Source: Pseudomonas beijingensis
Lineage (GTDB): Bacteria > Pseudomonadota > Gammaproteobacteria > Pseudomonadales > Pseudomonadaceae
Reading direction: 5' to 3'
Length of the DNA: 64,000 nt
Assembly (NCBI RefSeq): GCF_030687295.1
Contig: NZ_CP117425.1
Span: 1,430,001 to 1,494,000 of the forward strand
Part shown: piece after piece, positions 43,325 through 52,411 of the stretch
How positions within the stretch are numbered: the first letter of the stretch is position 1
Layout: each line of letters begins with the position of its first letter
Translations under genes and position numbers: made by a program
The notes under the pieces: model-generated
What the model saw: only the letters and a program-made list of their open reading frames with translations
Database searches by the model: none
Told to the model about the DNA's origin: nothing

Positions 43325-44392
43325 ATGACTGCCCTGAAGAACGACCGTTTCCTTCGCGCCCTGCTCAAGCAACCCGTGGACGTCACCCCCGTATGGATGA
43401 TGCGCCAAGCCGGTCGCTATCTGCCGGAGTACCGCGCCAGCCGCGCCAAGGCCGGTGACTTCATGAGCCTGTGCATGAACCCGCAGTTCGCTTGCGAAGT
43501 CACGATGCAGCCGTTGGACCGTTATCCGCAGTTGGACGCGGCGATCCTGTTCTCCGACATTCTCACCATTCCCGACGCCATGGGCCAAGGCTTGTACTTC
43601 GAGACCGGCGAAGGCCCGCGCTTCAAGAAAGTCGTCAGCACCCTGGCCGACATCGAGGCCCTGCCGATTCCCGATCCGCAGAAGGATCTGGGCTACGTCA
43701 TGGACGCGGTCAGTACCATTCGCCGTGAGCTCAACGGCCGCGTGCCACTGATCGGTTTCTCCGGCAGCCCGTGGACGCTCGCGACCTACATGGTCGAAGG
43801 CGGCTCGTCGAAGGACTTCCGCAAGACCAAGGCGATGCTCTACGACAACCCGCAAGCCATGCACCTGTTGCTGGACAAGTTGGCCCAGTCGGTCACGTCC
43901 TACCTCAACGGCCAGATCCTGGCTGGTGCGCAAGCGGTGCAGATCTTCGATACCTGGGGCGGCAACCTGTCGGCGGCGGCATACCAGGAATTTTCCCTGG
44001 CCTACATGCGCAAGATCGTCAGCGGCCTGATCCGCGAACACGAGGGGCGCAAGGTCCCGGTGATCCTGTTCACCAAGAACGGCGGCCTGTGGCTGGAAAG
44101 CATCGCCGAGGCCGGTGCCGACGCCTTGGGCCTGGACTGGACCTGCGACATTGGTAACGCCCGCCAGCGTGTCGGCCAGAAGGTCGCCCTGCAAGGCAAC
44201 ATGGACCCGACCGTGCTTTACGCCAAGCCCGAAGCCATCCGCGCTGAAGTCGGGCGCATCCTGGCCAGCTACGGCAGTGGCAGCGGCCACGTGTTCAACC
44301 TCGGCCATGGGATCACCCCGGAAGTCGACCCGGAACACGCCGGCGCCTTCCTGCGGGCGGTGCATGAGCTGTCGGCGCAATATCACGTCTGA
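43325..44392 (+). CDS. hemE: Uroporphyrinogen decarboxylase
   Basis: Converts uroporphyrinogen III to coproporphyrinogen III in heme synthesis. The 355-residue TIM-barrel enzyme has the signature [16 protein letters not shown] near the N-terminus, [31 protein letters not shown] and the C-terminal [15 protein letters not shown]. It is transcribed alone between two terminators, so its promoter must lie in about 43278-43324. Confidence 0.98.
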   Translation: MTALKNDRFLRALLKQPVDVTPVWMMRQAGRYLPEYRASRAKAGDFMSLCMNPQFACEVTMQPLDRYPQLDAAILFSDILTIPDAMGQGLYFETGEGPRFKKVVSTLADIEALPIPDPQKDLGYVMDAVSTIRRELNGRVPLIGFSGSPWTLATYMVEGGSSKDFRKTKAMLYDNPQAMHLLLDKLAQSVTSYLNGQILAGAQAVQIFDTWGGNLSAAAYQEFSLAYMRKIVSGLIREHEGRKVPVILFTKNGGLWLESIAEAGADALGLDWTCDIGNARQRVGQKVALQGNMDPTVLYAKPEAIRAEVGRILASYGSGSGHVFNLGHGITPEVDPEHAGAFLRAVHELSAQYHV

Positions 44393-44410
44393 TTGCGGCC
44401 CTTGCCACCC

Positions 44411-44444
44411 AGCCTGTCCGGACCTGTGCCGGACGGGCTTTTTA
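44411..44444 (+). terminator. Intrinsic terminator of hemE
   Basis: AGCCTGTCCGG, loop, CCGGACGGGCTTTTTA, 18 bases after the hemE stop (one G-T pair in the stem). Confidence 0.85.
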
Positions 44445-44734
44445 ATGTCCGCTCGTTTAATGATCCGATCTAAAACAGCCGATTGTTTCTTTCGGATGTG
44501 TTTGTTTGTCTTTGGTTGATTAGTTATTTCTGTTCGTAAGATGTTTCTCTAGTTATGTAGGGGAAATCGATTCAGAGATCATTCCTTCTATGTTGAGAGA
44601 TTTATCCTACATAGAGAATGTTCGACTTTCTATAAGGTTCCTGGCACTTGAAAGGGCAAGCGTTGAGCGGTCTGGCGCACCTTTCAAGAGGGCGGTGATC
44701 CGTCTTTCATTTTGATGACTAGTCTGGAACTTAT
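44445..44734 (+). promoter_or_regulatory. AT-rich control region upstream of the LPMO gene
   Basis: 290 bases, markedly richer in A and T than the flanks, with no gene. It holds TATGTAGG (44554-44561) and CCTACATA (44606-44613), a perfect 8-base inverted repeat 44 bases apart, and T-rich runs suitable for a nucleoid-protein-controlled promoter. I could not pick a single promoter with confidence. No clear Shine-Dalgarno sequence stands just before the ATG at 44735. Confidence 0.4.
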
Positions 44735-46201
44735 ATGAAAAATAACTTCAACAAGAGCAATGTATTAACGGGGTGTGCGTCCTCATTAGTTCTGTTGTCG
44801 GCCATGGCGGCATCGCAAAGTGTGCTGGCCCATGGCTTCGTCGAAGTGCCACCTTCTCGTGCACTGTTGTGTCAGAAAGGTGTCAACCTGAACTGCGGCG
44901 GCGCGCAATACGAACCGCAGAGTACCGGCGAAACCTTCAAGGGCTTTCCGAATGGAGCCGGCGGTGGGCCGCTGCAAGGTCCTATCGACGGTAAAATTCC
45001 CAGCGGCGGCAAAGCCAACTTTTCTGCGCTTGATGCACAGTCGGCCACGCGCTGGCATCTGACTGAAATCAATGACCGCAACATCACCTTTCAGTGGAAA
45101 TACTCCGCGGCGCACCCAGCGACAAAACACGAATACTTCATTACCCGCGATGGTTGGAATCCAAACGAAGTGCTCAAGCGTGCCTCGTTCGACAGCACGC
45201 CGTTCTGCACGGTGGATGGCGGTAGTCAAGTCCCGGTAGCAGGTGCCCCGCACAACTGCGTCATTCCCGACAGCAAGACGGGCCATCACGTCGTCCTCGC
45301 GGTCTGGACGGTGGCCGACACCGATAACGCCTTCTACAACCCAGTCGACGTAAACATCCTCGCCGAATCCGCATTGCCGGGCGGCTGGTCCCCGGTGGGC
45401 AGCATTGCGCCATCGACCCCATTGCTGGTGGGCGACAAGGTCAAGGCCCGGGCATTCTCCGCCACCGGCGAAAATGCCGAGTACAGCGTGGAAATCAGCA
45501 TCGACAACGCTGAGGAAGGCAAGGCTGAAAACTGGTCGTTCAAACTGGCCGAGGCCCTCAACAGCGCCTATCCGCTCATTCGTGCCGGTATTCGTGACGA
45601 AAATGACAACATCACGCCAGTCAAGGGCGCCAACAGCCTGTATGCCCAGAAAGAAAGCGGTGTGACCCGCTATGAAGTGCAACTGGACATGCGCGAAGAC
45701 GCCAACGCCAGCATGGAACTGTCCTCCCTGCAGCCAGAGTACGTACTCGACAAAGGCCGGGTCAGCATGGCGTTTACCGCGCAGACAAACCGCAGGATGA
45801 ACCTCGAAGCCACGTTGTTCGATGAGAAGAACAAGCAGGTGGGTATCGTGCAGACCGTAGGTGAAGGCAATACCGGCCTGAGCCTGGACGTGCGCGGCGC
45901 CGCCCCTGGCGCGCACACCCTGACGCTGGTAGGCACCACCGAAGACGGCCGCACCACGCGCCAGGAGACCCAGACGGTCACCCTGACCGGTGAGGGCGTC
46001 GGCATCGAGTACGACTTCGTGTTCCCTGAAGGCGTCAGCGACTACACCGCCGGCACGAAAGTGCTGCAGCCCAAGACTGACGAAGTCTTCGAATGCAAGC
46101 CGTTCCCTGCGTCTGGCTACTGCAAGCAGTACAGCCCGACGTCGAACGGTTTCGAGCCGGGTGTCGGTGCCTCCTGGACTGAAGCTTGGAACAAGCTGTA
46201 A
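44735..46201 (+). CDS. AA10 lytic polysaccharide monooxygenase, GbpA/CbpD-like chitin-active protein
   Basis: Secreted copper enzyme that oxidatively cleaves chitin or related polysaccharides. A signal peptide (1-32, ending VLA) exposes mature His1 (His33 of the precursor) in HGFVEVPPSR, the start required for the copper histidine brace. The second brace residue is His127 (SAAHPATK) and the axial Phe is Phe200 in NAFYNPVDV. After the catalytic domain (33-208) come GbpA-like beta domains (about 215-430) and a C-terminal Cys/aromatic-rich segment (ECKPFPASGYCKQYSP...EAW) resembling a CBM73 chitin-binding module. At 488 residues it is close in size to Vibrio GbpA and longer than P. aeruginosa CbpD, a known type II secretion substrate. 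The T2SS genes follow directly. Confidence 0.92.
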   Translation: MKNNFNKSNVLTGCASSLVLLSAMAASQSVLAHGFVEVPPSRALLCQKGVNLNCGGAQYEPQSTGETFKGFPNGAGGGPLQGPIDGKIPSGGKANFSALDAQSATRWHLTEINDRNITFQWKYSAAHPATKHEYFITRDGWNPNEVLKRASFDSTPFCTVDGGSQVPVAGAPHNCVIPDSKTGHHVVLAVWTVADTDNAFYNPVDVNILAESALPGGWSPVGSIAPSTPLLVGDKVKARAFSATGENAEYSVEISIDNAEEGKAENWSFKLAEALNSAYPLIRAGIRDENDNITPVKGANSLYAQKESGVTRYEVQLDMREDANASMELSSLQPEYVLDKGRVSMAFTAQTNRRMNLEATLFDEKNKQVGIVQTVGEGNTGLSLDVRGAAPGAHTLTLVGTTEDGRTTRQETQTVTLTGEGVGIEYDFVFPEGVSDYTAGTKVLQPKTDEVFECKPFPASGYCKQYSPTSNGFEPGVGASWTEAWNKL

Positions 46202-46215
46202 GTCCTGACAGGCAT

Positions 46216-46248
46216 GGCCCCAGGCGATCCATTGGCTTGCCTGGGGCC
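46216..46248 (+). terminator. Hairpin between the LPMO gene and the cytochrome gene
   Basis: GGCCCCAGGC and GCCTGGGGCC form a perfect ten-pair stem with a 13-base loop, 14 bases after the LPMO stop. Only TT follows, so partial read-through is likely. It could stabilise the LPMO message while lowering expression of the secretion genes. Confidence 0.5.
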
Positions 46249-46267
46249 TTCAGACGAGAACGCAGTG

Positions 46268-46810
46268 ATGTCTATTCATTACTCCAGGCGACGGGTGCTG
46301 CTGCACTGGGTGTCGGCGGTCATTATTTTATGGGCGTTGGCGTCCGGTTTTTATGTGGCGTTCAACCCGGTGTCAGCTTCGACCGAACAGTGGGTCGGCT
46401 CACTCAATGTGTCGCTGACCACGCTGTTCATTCCGTTTTTCGTATGGCGGGCCTGGCTGTTCGTTTGCGAGCTGGAGCCCCGTGGGGCGGCGCTTACATT
46501 GAACAAAAGGCTGGCCTTGGCGGTGCATACGCTGATCTACCTGGTCATCGGCGTCGTGCTGGTGAGCGGCGTGCTGATGATGAAAAGCGCCATCAGTGTC
46601 TTCGGCCTCGTTCGATTCCCCCAGCCCTTGGCTGATCCGGTGTTGATCGAACTGGCCAACACCGTCCACACCTTGTCTTGCATGGTGCTTGCGATGCTGG
46701 TCGCGCTGCATCTGTGCGCGGTGCTCTGGCATGAGTTTTCAGGACGCCGGGTGGTGCGGCGGATGTCCTTCGCCAAGCCTGCAAGCATGCGTCAGAGAGC
46801 GCAAAGGTGA
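46268..46810 (+). CDS. Cytochrome b561-like membrane protein
   Basis: Four-helix membrane protein of 180 residues resembling bacterial b-type cytochromes (CybB/b561). It starts MSIHYSRRRVLLHW; candidate heme-ligand histidines are His13 (helix 1), His87 (helix 3), and His134 and His148 (helix 4). In E. coli CybB the second helix carries a ligand in an IHVSCG context; here the aligned position reads LNVSLT (Asn47), so one ligand may be missing. Its stop overlaps the gspC GTG, tying it to the T2SS operon. A role in moving electrons to the LPMO or to envelope redox chemistry is inference. The ATG at 46268 was chosen over the earlier in-frame start at 46214, which lies in the hairpin. Confidence 0.8.
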   Translation: MSIHYSRRRVLLHWVSAVIILWALASGFYVAFNPVSASTEQWVGSLNVSLTTLFIPFFVWRAWLFVCELEPRGAALTLNKRLALAVHTLIYLVIGVVLVSGVLMMKSAISVFGLVRFPQPLADPVLIELANTVHTLSCMVLAMLVALHLCAVLWHEFSGRRVVRRMSFAKPASMRQRAQR

Positions 46811-47334
46811 GCCGCTCGTTTCGGGTCGGCAGCCGTTTGCCGACGCTGGTCTTGGCGCTCGTTCCGCTGCTCTACGGAGTATTCCTGGCCGGGCAAGAGT
46901 GGCGTTTTCGCCAGGCATTGGGCCGTGACGTGCCGGTGGTGACCGACTCGCCAGCGGCGCCGGTTCGCGACCGACCCAACGTCCAAGCGGTGACGACCGT
47001 GCTCGGCCTGGCGCCTGAAGGTGCCCAGGCACCGAGCGCCGAACCCATTACGTTGCAAGCCAGTTTTGTTGCCGACCAAGGTCTGTCGCGGGCCTTGCTG
47101 GCGGACGCCGCCGGCCCGCGCATTTACCAGGTGGGCGAGCGCCTGCCCGGTGGCAGCGTGCTGCGTCGGGTCGAGGCCAGCCATGTGACGTTGTGGCGCA
47201 ATGGACGGGAAGAGCGGTTGGCCCTGCAACCCGCGGCCAAGCCGTTGTTGCGCCGGTTGGGTCTCGAAGACGGGCGTCATGCCGCGCTTCATTCCTCGCA
47301 ATACCTACGCCCGGTGGCCGGGCAATCAGAGTGA
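46807..47334 (+). CDS. gspC: Type II secretion system protein GspC
   Basis: Inner-membrane protein linking the T2SS platform to the secretin. The 175-residue protein begins at a GTG (46807) overlapping the previous stop. It has one span (about 10-28, LPTLVLALVPLLYGVFL) and a periplasmic homology region (about 78-150: ASFVADQGLSRALLAD...GERLPGGSVLRRV). No PDZ domain is present; the protein ends soon after the HR domain, as in XcpP-like short forms or shorter. gspD starts eight bases after its stop. Confidence 0.88.
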   Translation: MSRSFRVGSRLPTLVLALVPLLYGVFLAGQEWRFRQALGRDVPVVTDSPAAPVRDRPNVQAVTTVLGLAPEGAQAPSAEPITLQASFVADQGLSRALLADAAGPRIYQVGERLPGGSVLRRVEASHVTLWRNGREERLALQPAAKPLLRRLGLEDGRHAALHSSQYLRPVAGQSE

Positions 47335-47342
47335 TTGAATTC

Positions 47343-49265
47343 ATGAACAGCTTTATCCGGGGCCGTGTTTCGCGCGTCCTGTTCTGCCTCGCCGCGTCGT
47401 GCCCGCTGGTGCTCTCCGGTTCGCTGCACGCCGAGGAAACCCAATGGCAACTGGCGATGAACAACGCGGAACTGCGCGACGTGGTCGAGGAGTTCTCCGC
47501 GATCCTGGGCAAGACCGTGGTGCTCGATCCCCGGGTGTCGGGGCGCATCACCGTCATGTCCCGTGAGGCCCTGGACCGCGAAGGCGTGCGGCGGTTGTTA
47601 TATTCGGTACTCGATGCGCATAACTTCACCGTGATCGACGAGGGCGAGCGGATCTTGATCACGCCGGTCAGCGATGCGAAGACGCGCGCCGGTATCGCCG
47701 ACGAACACAGCGCCACCCCGTCGCAGTTCGTCACCCGGGTGCTCGACCTGCAATCGAGTATCGCGGCCGATGTCGCCGGGTTGGTCCGGCCCCTGGTGTC
47801 GGCCAATGGTTACGTCGGCCCTTCGGTATCGTCCAATGCCTTGGTGGTTACCGACACCGCCGCCAATGTCCACCGCATCGCCGGGGTGGTGCAGCAGCTG
47901 GACTCAGGGCGTAACCGCAATCATGTGGTAGTGCGCCTGCAGCACGCCTTGGCCGTGGACATCGCGCCGCTGATGGAAGCCTCCGGCGGTAAGCGCGAGG
48001 GGGATACGGCGGGTGTGGTGATCGCCGATGCCCGCAGCAATCGGCTGGTGATCATTGGCGCCCCGGCGGTGCGCCAGCGCCTGGTCGATCTGGCGCGGAG
48101 CCTGGATGTCCCGGCCGCCGCCTCCCAGGACAACGCCCGGGTCATCCGCCTGCGCCATAGCGATGCCAAGCAACTGGCGGAGGTGCTGGAGGCAGTCGGG
48201 CAGGACAAGAAAACCACGCCGGCCCTGGCTGGCCTGCGGGAAAGTGCCAGCGCCAGCCCGTTCATGATCAAGGCCGATGAAAGCCAGAATGCCTTGGTCT
48301 TGATCGCCGAACCGGCCCAGGTCCGCACCATTGAAAACATCGTCCGCGAATTGGACCAGCCCCGAGCCCAGGTGCTCATTCATGCGGCCATCGTCGAGGT
48401 CACCGGGGACATCTCCGAAGCGCTGGGGGTGCAGTGGGGGCTCAAGAGTGGCAGCGCGACAGGGGCCGTCAACTTTCCGGGAACCGACATCCCGATCATC
48501 GGGTTGGACCTCGACAAGCTGGATAAAAAGACCGAAGGCGCCTTCCTGCGGCTGGGCGGCGATCGCTTCAGTGCGCTGGTCTCCGCGCTGGCGAGCGATA
48601 CCCACAGCAACCTGCTGTCCACCCCCAGCCTGCTGACCCTGGATAACCAGGAAGCGGAAATCATCGTGGGCCAGAACGTCCCGTTCAAGACGGGTTCCTA
48701 CGCCACCAGCGGCAACGGCGCGGATAATCCGTTCACCACCGTGGAGCGCAAGGACGTCGGCATCAGCCTCAAGGTCAAGCCCTACATCAACGAAGGCTCG
48801 ACCTTGCGCCTGGAAGTCGAGCAAGAGGTTTCGGACATCGCGCCGTCGGTCTCCGGTGTGGATTCCTCCGACCTGATCACCAACAAGCGCGCCTTGAAGA
48901 GCACGATCCTGGCAGACGATGGCGAGATCATCGTGATCGGCGGCCTGATCCGCGACAGTGTCCGCACCCAGCAAAGCGGCGTGCCGCTGCTGCGCAGCAT
49001 TCCGTACCTGGGCGCGTTGTTTCGTTGGAACCGCGACATCCAGACCAAAAGCAACCTGATGGTGTTCCTGCGTCCGACCATCGTGCGCAGCAATGAAGAC
49101 CTGGCCGAGGTCAGCCGCCAGCGCTACGACGCGCTCCGGGAGCTGAGCAAACCCGGCTCGCGGAAAAACAATTCGCTGCTGTTGCCCCGGGATGCCCGCC
49201 AGTTGTTCGAGTCATCCACGGATGCATCGACGACCGATCCGCAGCAGCGTTCGGGTGCCCTGTGA
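47343..49265 (+). CDS. gspD: Type II secretion system secretin GspD
   Basis: Outer-membrane channel of the T2SS. The 640-residue protein, from the ATG at 47343 (MNSFIRGRVSRVL), has a signal peptide (about 1-30), an N0 domain (WQLAMNNAELRDVVEEFSAILGKTVVLD, in part), N1-N3 repeats (about 120-340), and the secretin core with STPSLLTLDNQEAEIIVGQNVPF and VPLLRSIPYLGALFRW. There is no long C-terminal S-domain, so outer-membrane targeting may not need a classical pilotin. The frame extends upstream to 47193 within gspC, but no start there makes sense. Confidence 0.95.
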   Translation: MNSFIRGRVSRVLFCLAASCPLVLSGSLHAEETQWQLAMNNAELRDVVEEFSAILGKTVVLDPRVSGRITVMSREALDREGVRRLLYSVLDAHNFTVIDEGERILITPVSDAKTRAGIADEHSATPSQFVTRVLDLQSSIAADVAGLVRPLVSANGYVGPSVSSNALVVTDTAANVHRIAGVVQQLDSGRNRNHVVVRLQHALAVDIAPLMEASGGKREGDTAGVVIADARSNRLVIIGAPAVRQRLVDLARSLDVPAAASQDNARVIRLRHSDAKQLAEVLEAVGQDKKTTPALAGLRESASASPFMIKADESQNALVLIAEPAQVRTIENIVRELDQPRAQVLIHAAIVEVTGDISEALGVQWGLKSGSATGAVNFPGTDIPIIGLDLDKLDKKTEGAFLRLGGDRFSALVSALASDTHSNLLSTPSLLTLDNQEAEIIVGQNVPFKTGSYATSGNGADNPFTTVERKDVGISLKVKPYINEGSTLRLEVEQEVSDIAPSVSGVDSSDLITNKRALKSTILADDGEIIVIGGLIRDSVRTQQSGVPLLRSIPYLGALFRWNRDIQTKSNLMVFLRPTIVRSNEDLAEVSRQRYDALRELSKPGSRKNNSLLLPRDARQLFESSTDASTTDPQQRSGAL

Positions 49266-50734
49266 CTGACCCGCAGGCCCCATTGCCGTTTGGTTTCGCC
49301 AGGCGCCTGGGCGTGCTCCTGGAAGGTGTTGGGCCAACCTTGAGTCTGGTCATACGGCGCGATACGCCGCTGACGGCCGTGGCCGAAGTGCGGCGCCTGT
49401 GTGGGCGGGACTTGCCGATCCAGGTGTTGGAACCAGCGCCGTTCGCTGCGCGCCTGGCCAGTGTCTATCGCCAGGGCCAGAGCGCCGCCGAACAGGTGGC
49501 CCAAGGCTTGGACGAGGAGTTGGACCTGCTCAGCCTGGCCGACCAGATGCCGCAGACCACCGACCTGCTGGAACAGCAGGGCGATGCGCCGATCATCCGC
49601 CTGATCAATGCCCTGCTCAGCGAGGCGGTCCGCGAACACGCCTCGGATGTGCACCTGGAAACGTTCGAGCAATACCTGTCGGTGCGCATGCGCATCGACG
49701 GTCAGTTGCAGGAAATGCTCCGTCCGCGCCGGGAACTGGCGAACCTGTTGGTGTCGCGGATCAAGGTCATGGCGCGCCTGGACATCGCCGAAAAACGTGT
49801 GCCCCAGGACGGCCGGATGGCGTTGCGCCTGGCCGGCCACGAGGTCGATGTGCGGGTTTCGACCCTGCCGTCGGCCCATGGCGAGCGGGTGGTGTTGCGC
49901 CTGCTCGACAAGCAGGCCGGGCGCCTGGATCTGCAACGCCTGGGCCTGCCCGACGACACCCTGGCGAGCCTGCGCCAGTTGCTCGGCAAGCCCCACGGCA
50001 TCGTGTTGGTGACAGGGCCCACGGGGTCGGGGAAAACCACCAGCCTGTACGCGGCGCTGAGCAGTATCAATGACCAGAGCCGCAATATTCTCACCGTCGA
50101 AGACCCCATCGAATATCACCTGCCGGGCATCGGCCAGATGCCGGTCAACCCGAAAGTCGACATGACCTTCGCCCGCGGTTTGCGGGCCATTTTGCGCCAG
50201 GACCCGGACGTGGTGATGGTCGGCGAAATACGCGACCGCGAAACCGCCGAAATCGCCGTCCAGGCGTCGCTGACCGGGCACTTGGTGCTGTCGACCCTGC
50301 ACACCAACACCGCCGTCGGCGCGGTCACGCGGCTGGTGGACATGGGCGTGGATGCGTATCTGCTGGCGTCGTCCCTGGCCGGCATCGTCGCCCAACGGTT
50401 GTTGCGCCGTCTGTGTCCGTCCTGCAAGACGCCGTATGTGGCCGACGCTGCCACCTGCCGGCGCTTGGGCCTCGACGCCGCGGCCGCCCCCCGGTTGTTC
50501 AAGGCCCAAGGCTGCGAGCAATGCCAAAAAGGTTATCGCGGACGCTTCGGCATCTATGAGCTGGTGAGTGTCAGCGCTGCCCTGTCGCAGCTGATTCACC
50601 AGGGCGCCACCGAGCAGGCGCTGGCCGCGGAGGCGCGCAAAACCTCCCGCAGCCTGTTCCAGGACGGTCGTCACCGAGTGCTGGAAGGCCTGACCAGTGT
50701 CGATGAACTGCTGCGCATCACCCAAGAGGATTAG
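49262..50734 (+). CDS. gspE: Type II secretion system ATPase GspE
   Basis: Cytoplasmic hexameric ATPase that powers pseudopilus assembly. The 490 residues start at a GTG overlapping gspD by four bases. It shows an N-terminal GspL-binding domain, the N2 domain (PIIRLINALLSEAVREHASDVHLE, in part), Walker A GPTGSGKT (252-259), the Asp box, Walker B QDPDVVMVGEIRD (313-325), a His box (TGHLVLSTLHTN), and a tetracysteine zinc site (Cys385, 388, 418, 421) characteristic of GspE. All catalytic landmarks are intact. Confidence 0.97.
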   Translation: MTDPQAPLPFGFARRLGVLLEGVGPTLSLVIRRDTPLTAVAEVRRLCGRDLPIQVLEPAPFAARLASVYRQGQSAAEQVAQGLDEELDLLSLADQMPQTTDLLEQQGDAPIIRLINALLSEAVREHASDVHLETFEQYLSVRMRIDGQLQEMLRPRRELANLLVSRIKVMARLDIAEKRVPQDGRMALRLAGHEVDVRVSTLPSAHGERVVLRLLDKQAGRLDLQRLGLPDDTLASLRQLLGKPHGIVLVTGPTGSGKTTSLYAALSSINDQSRNILTVEDPIEYHLPGIGQMPVNPKVDMTFARGLRAILRQDPDVVMVGEIRDRETAEIAVQASLTGHLVLSTLHTNTAVGAVTRLVDMGVDAYLLASSLAGIVAQRLLRRLCPSCKTPYVADAATCRRLGLDAAAAPRLFKAQGCEQCQKGYRGRFGIYELVSVSAALSQLIHQGATEQALAAEARKTSRSLFQDGRHRVLEGLTSVDELLRITQED

Positions 50735-50738
50735 CGCC

Positions 50739-51947
50739 ATGCCGACCTTCGACTATCGGGCCGAAGACCTCCAGGGCCGACGCTGCAAGGGCCGCGTGGA
50801 GGCCGATAGCCCCCGCCATGCTCGGCAATTGCTGCGCGAGCGCGGCTTGCTGCCCAGCGAACTGGCTGAAGCCAGGGAACCGCGAACCCTGGGTGGGCGC
50901 CAGGCTGGGGGGCGTTTGAGCCCGGCTGATCTGGCATTGCTGACGTTGCAACTGTCCACCCTGATCCAGGCCGGCCTGCCCCTTGAGGAATCGCTGGGGG
51001 CGGTGGCGCAACAGAGCCAGAAGCGCCGTGTTGCCCACCTGCTGGCGGCGGTGCGCAGCCGGGTGATGGAGGGCCACGCGCTGGCGACGGCACTGAGGGA
51101 CTTTCCCCAGGCGTTCCCCGAGCTGTTCTGCGCCACGGTCGCGGCGGGTGAGCAATCCGGTCACCTGGGGCAGGTATTGGAACAGCTGGCGAGCTACACC
51201 CAGGCGCGCCAGGCCTCGCGCCAGCGCATTCAATTGGCGTTGGTGTACCCACTGATCCTGATGCTGGCCTGCGTCGCGATTGTCGCCTTCCTGCTGGGCT
51301 ACGTGGTGCCGGACGTGGTGAAGATTTTCATCGACAGCGGTCAGCCGTTGCCCTGGCTGACCCAGGCGCTGATCGCTGTGAGCGATGGCTTGCGCCGCCA
51401 TGGCCTGCTGCTGCTCGGTGCCCTGGCCGGGCTGTTCGGGCTGTGGCGCTGGAGCCTGCGCCAACCGGCCTGGCGCCTGCGCTGGCACCGTTTGCTGCTG
51501 CGGCTGCCGCTGCTGGGCGAAGTGCTGCGGGCGATGGAAGCGGCGCGATTCGCCAGCACCTTGGCGATCCTGAGCAAAAGCGCGGTGCCCCTGGTGGACG
51601 CCCTGCATATCGCCGCGCAGGTGATTGGCAACCTGACGATCCGCGCCCGCATGGCCGACGTCGCCCGTTCGGTCCGCGAGGGCGGAACCCTGACCCGTGG
51701 CCTGGAGCAGGGCGGTGATATCCCGCCGCTGATGCTGCACATGATCGCCAGCGGCGAACGGGTCGGCGAACTCGAAAACATGTTGGCCCGGGCCGCCGAA
51801 CAACAAGAAACCAGCCTCGCGGCGCGCATCGCGCTGGTGGTGAGCCTTTTCGAACCGGCCATGTTGGTGCTGATGGGCGGCGTCGTGCTGCTGATCGTCA
51901 TGGCCATCCTCCTACCGATCCTGAGCCTCAACCAATTGGTGAATTGA
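50739..51947 (+). CDS. gspF: Type II secretion system platform protein GspF
   Basis: Polytopic inner-membrane platform protein. The 402 residues contain two cytoplasmic GspF domains (about 70-190 and 270-395, each with a helix bundle: LSTLIQAGLPLEESL and LAILSKSAVPLVDAL), separated by two spans (about 168-190 and 220-240) and a final span ending ILSLNQLVN. The ATG at 50739 (MPTFDYRAEDLQG) follows GAGGA four bases after the gspE stop. Confidence 0.96.
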   Translation: MPTFDYRAEDLQGRRCKGRVEADSPRHARQLLRERGLLPSELAEAREPRTLGGRQAGGRLSPADLALLTLQLSTLIQAGLPLEESLGAVAQQSQKRRVAHLLAAVRSRVMEGHALATALRDFPQAFPELFCATVAAGEQSGHLGQVLEQLASYTQARQASRQRIQLALVYPLILMLACVAIVAFLLGYVVPDVVKIFIDSGQPLPWLTQALIAVSDGLRRHGLLLLGALAGLFGLWRWSLRQPAWRLRWHRLLLRLPLLGEVLRAMEAARFASTLAILSKSAVPLVDALHIAAQVIGNLTIRARMADVARSVREGGTLTRGLEQGGDIPPLMLHMIASGERVGELENMLARAAEQQETSLAARIALVVSLFEPAMLVLMGGVVLLIVMAILLPILSLNQLVN

Positions 51948-51950
51948 CCG

Positions 51951-52409
51951 ATGAAACTCCAAAGCAACCGACCTGCACGCCATCAACAACGCGGCTTTAC
52001 CCTGATTGAAATCATGGTGGTGGTGGTCATCATTGGGGTGCTGGGCGCCATCGTGGTGCCGCAGTTCATGAACCGACCCGACCAGGCCAAGGTCACGGCC
52101 GCCCGCACCGATCTCCAGGCGATCGCCACGGCCCTGGAAATGTACCGCCTCGACAACTTCCAGTACCCCTCGACCCAACAAGGGCTGGAGGCGTTGAGCA
52201 AGCGCCCGTCCGGCACGCCCGCGGCCAGGAACTGGAACCCCCAGGGTTATCTGAAAAGCGTGCCGGTCGACCCTTGGGGCACGCCCTACCAGTACCTCAA
52301 TCCCGGGCACAAGTCCGTCGATGGCAGCTATGACCTCTATTCCCTGGGCGCCGACGGCGTGTCGGGTGGTGAAGGGATGGCGGCCGACATCGGTAATTGG
52401 GCCGAGTGA
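51951..52409 (+). CDS. gspG: Type II secretion system major pseudopilin GspG
   Basis: Main subunit of the T2SS pseudopilus. The prepilin signature QRGFTLIEIMVVVVIIGVLG has the cleavage site Gly15/Phe16 and Glu at mature position 5, then the GspG globular domain with calcium-loop-type C-terminus (DPWGTPYQYL ... YSLGADGVSGGEG). 152 residues, family length. Processing requires a prepilin peptidase, not encoded in this window. Confidence 0.97.
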   Translation: MKLQSNRPARHQQRGFTLIEIMVVVVIIGVLGAIVVPQFMNRPDQAKVTAARTDLQAIATALEMYRLDNFQYPSTQQGLEALSKRPSGTPAARNWNPQGYLKSVPVDPWGTPYQYLNPGHKSVDGSYDLYSLGADGVSGGEGMAADIGNWAE

Positions 52410-52411
52410 AC

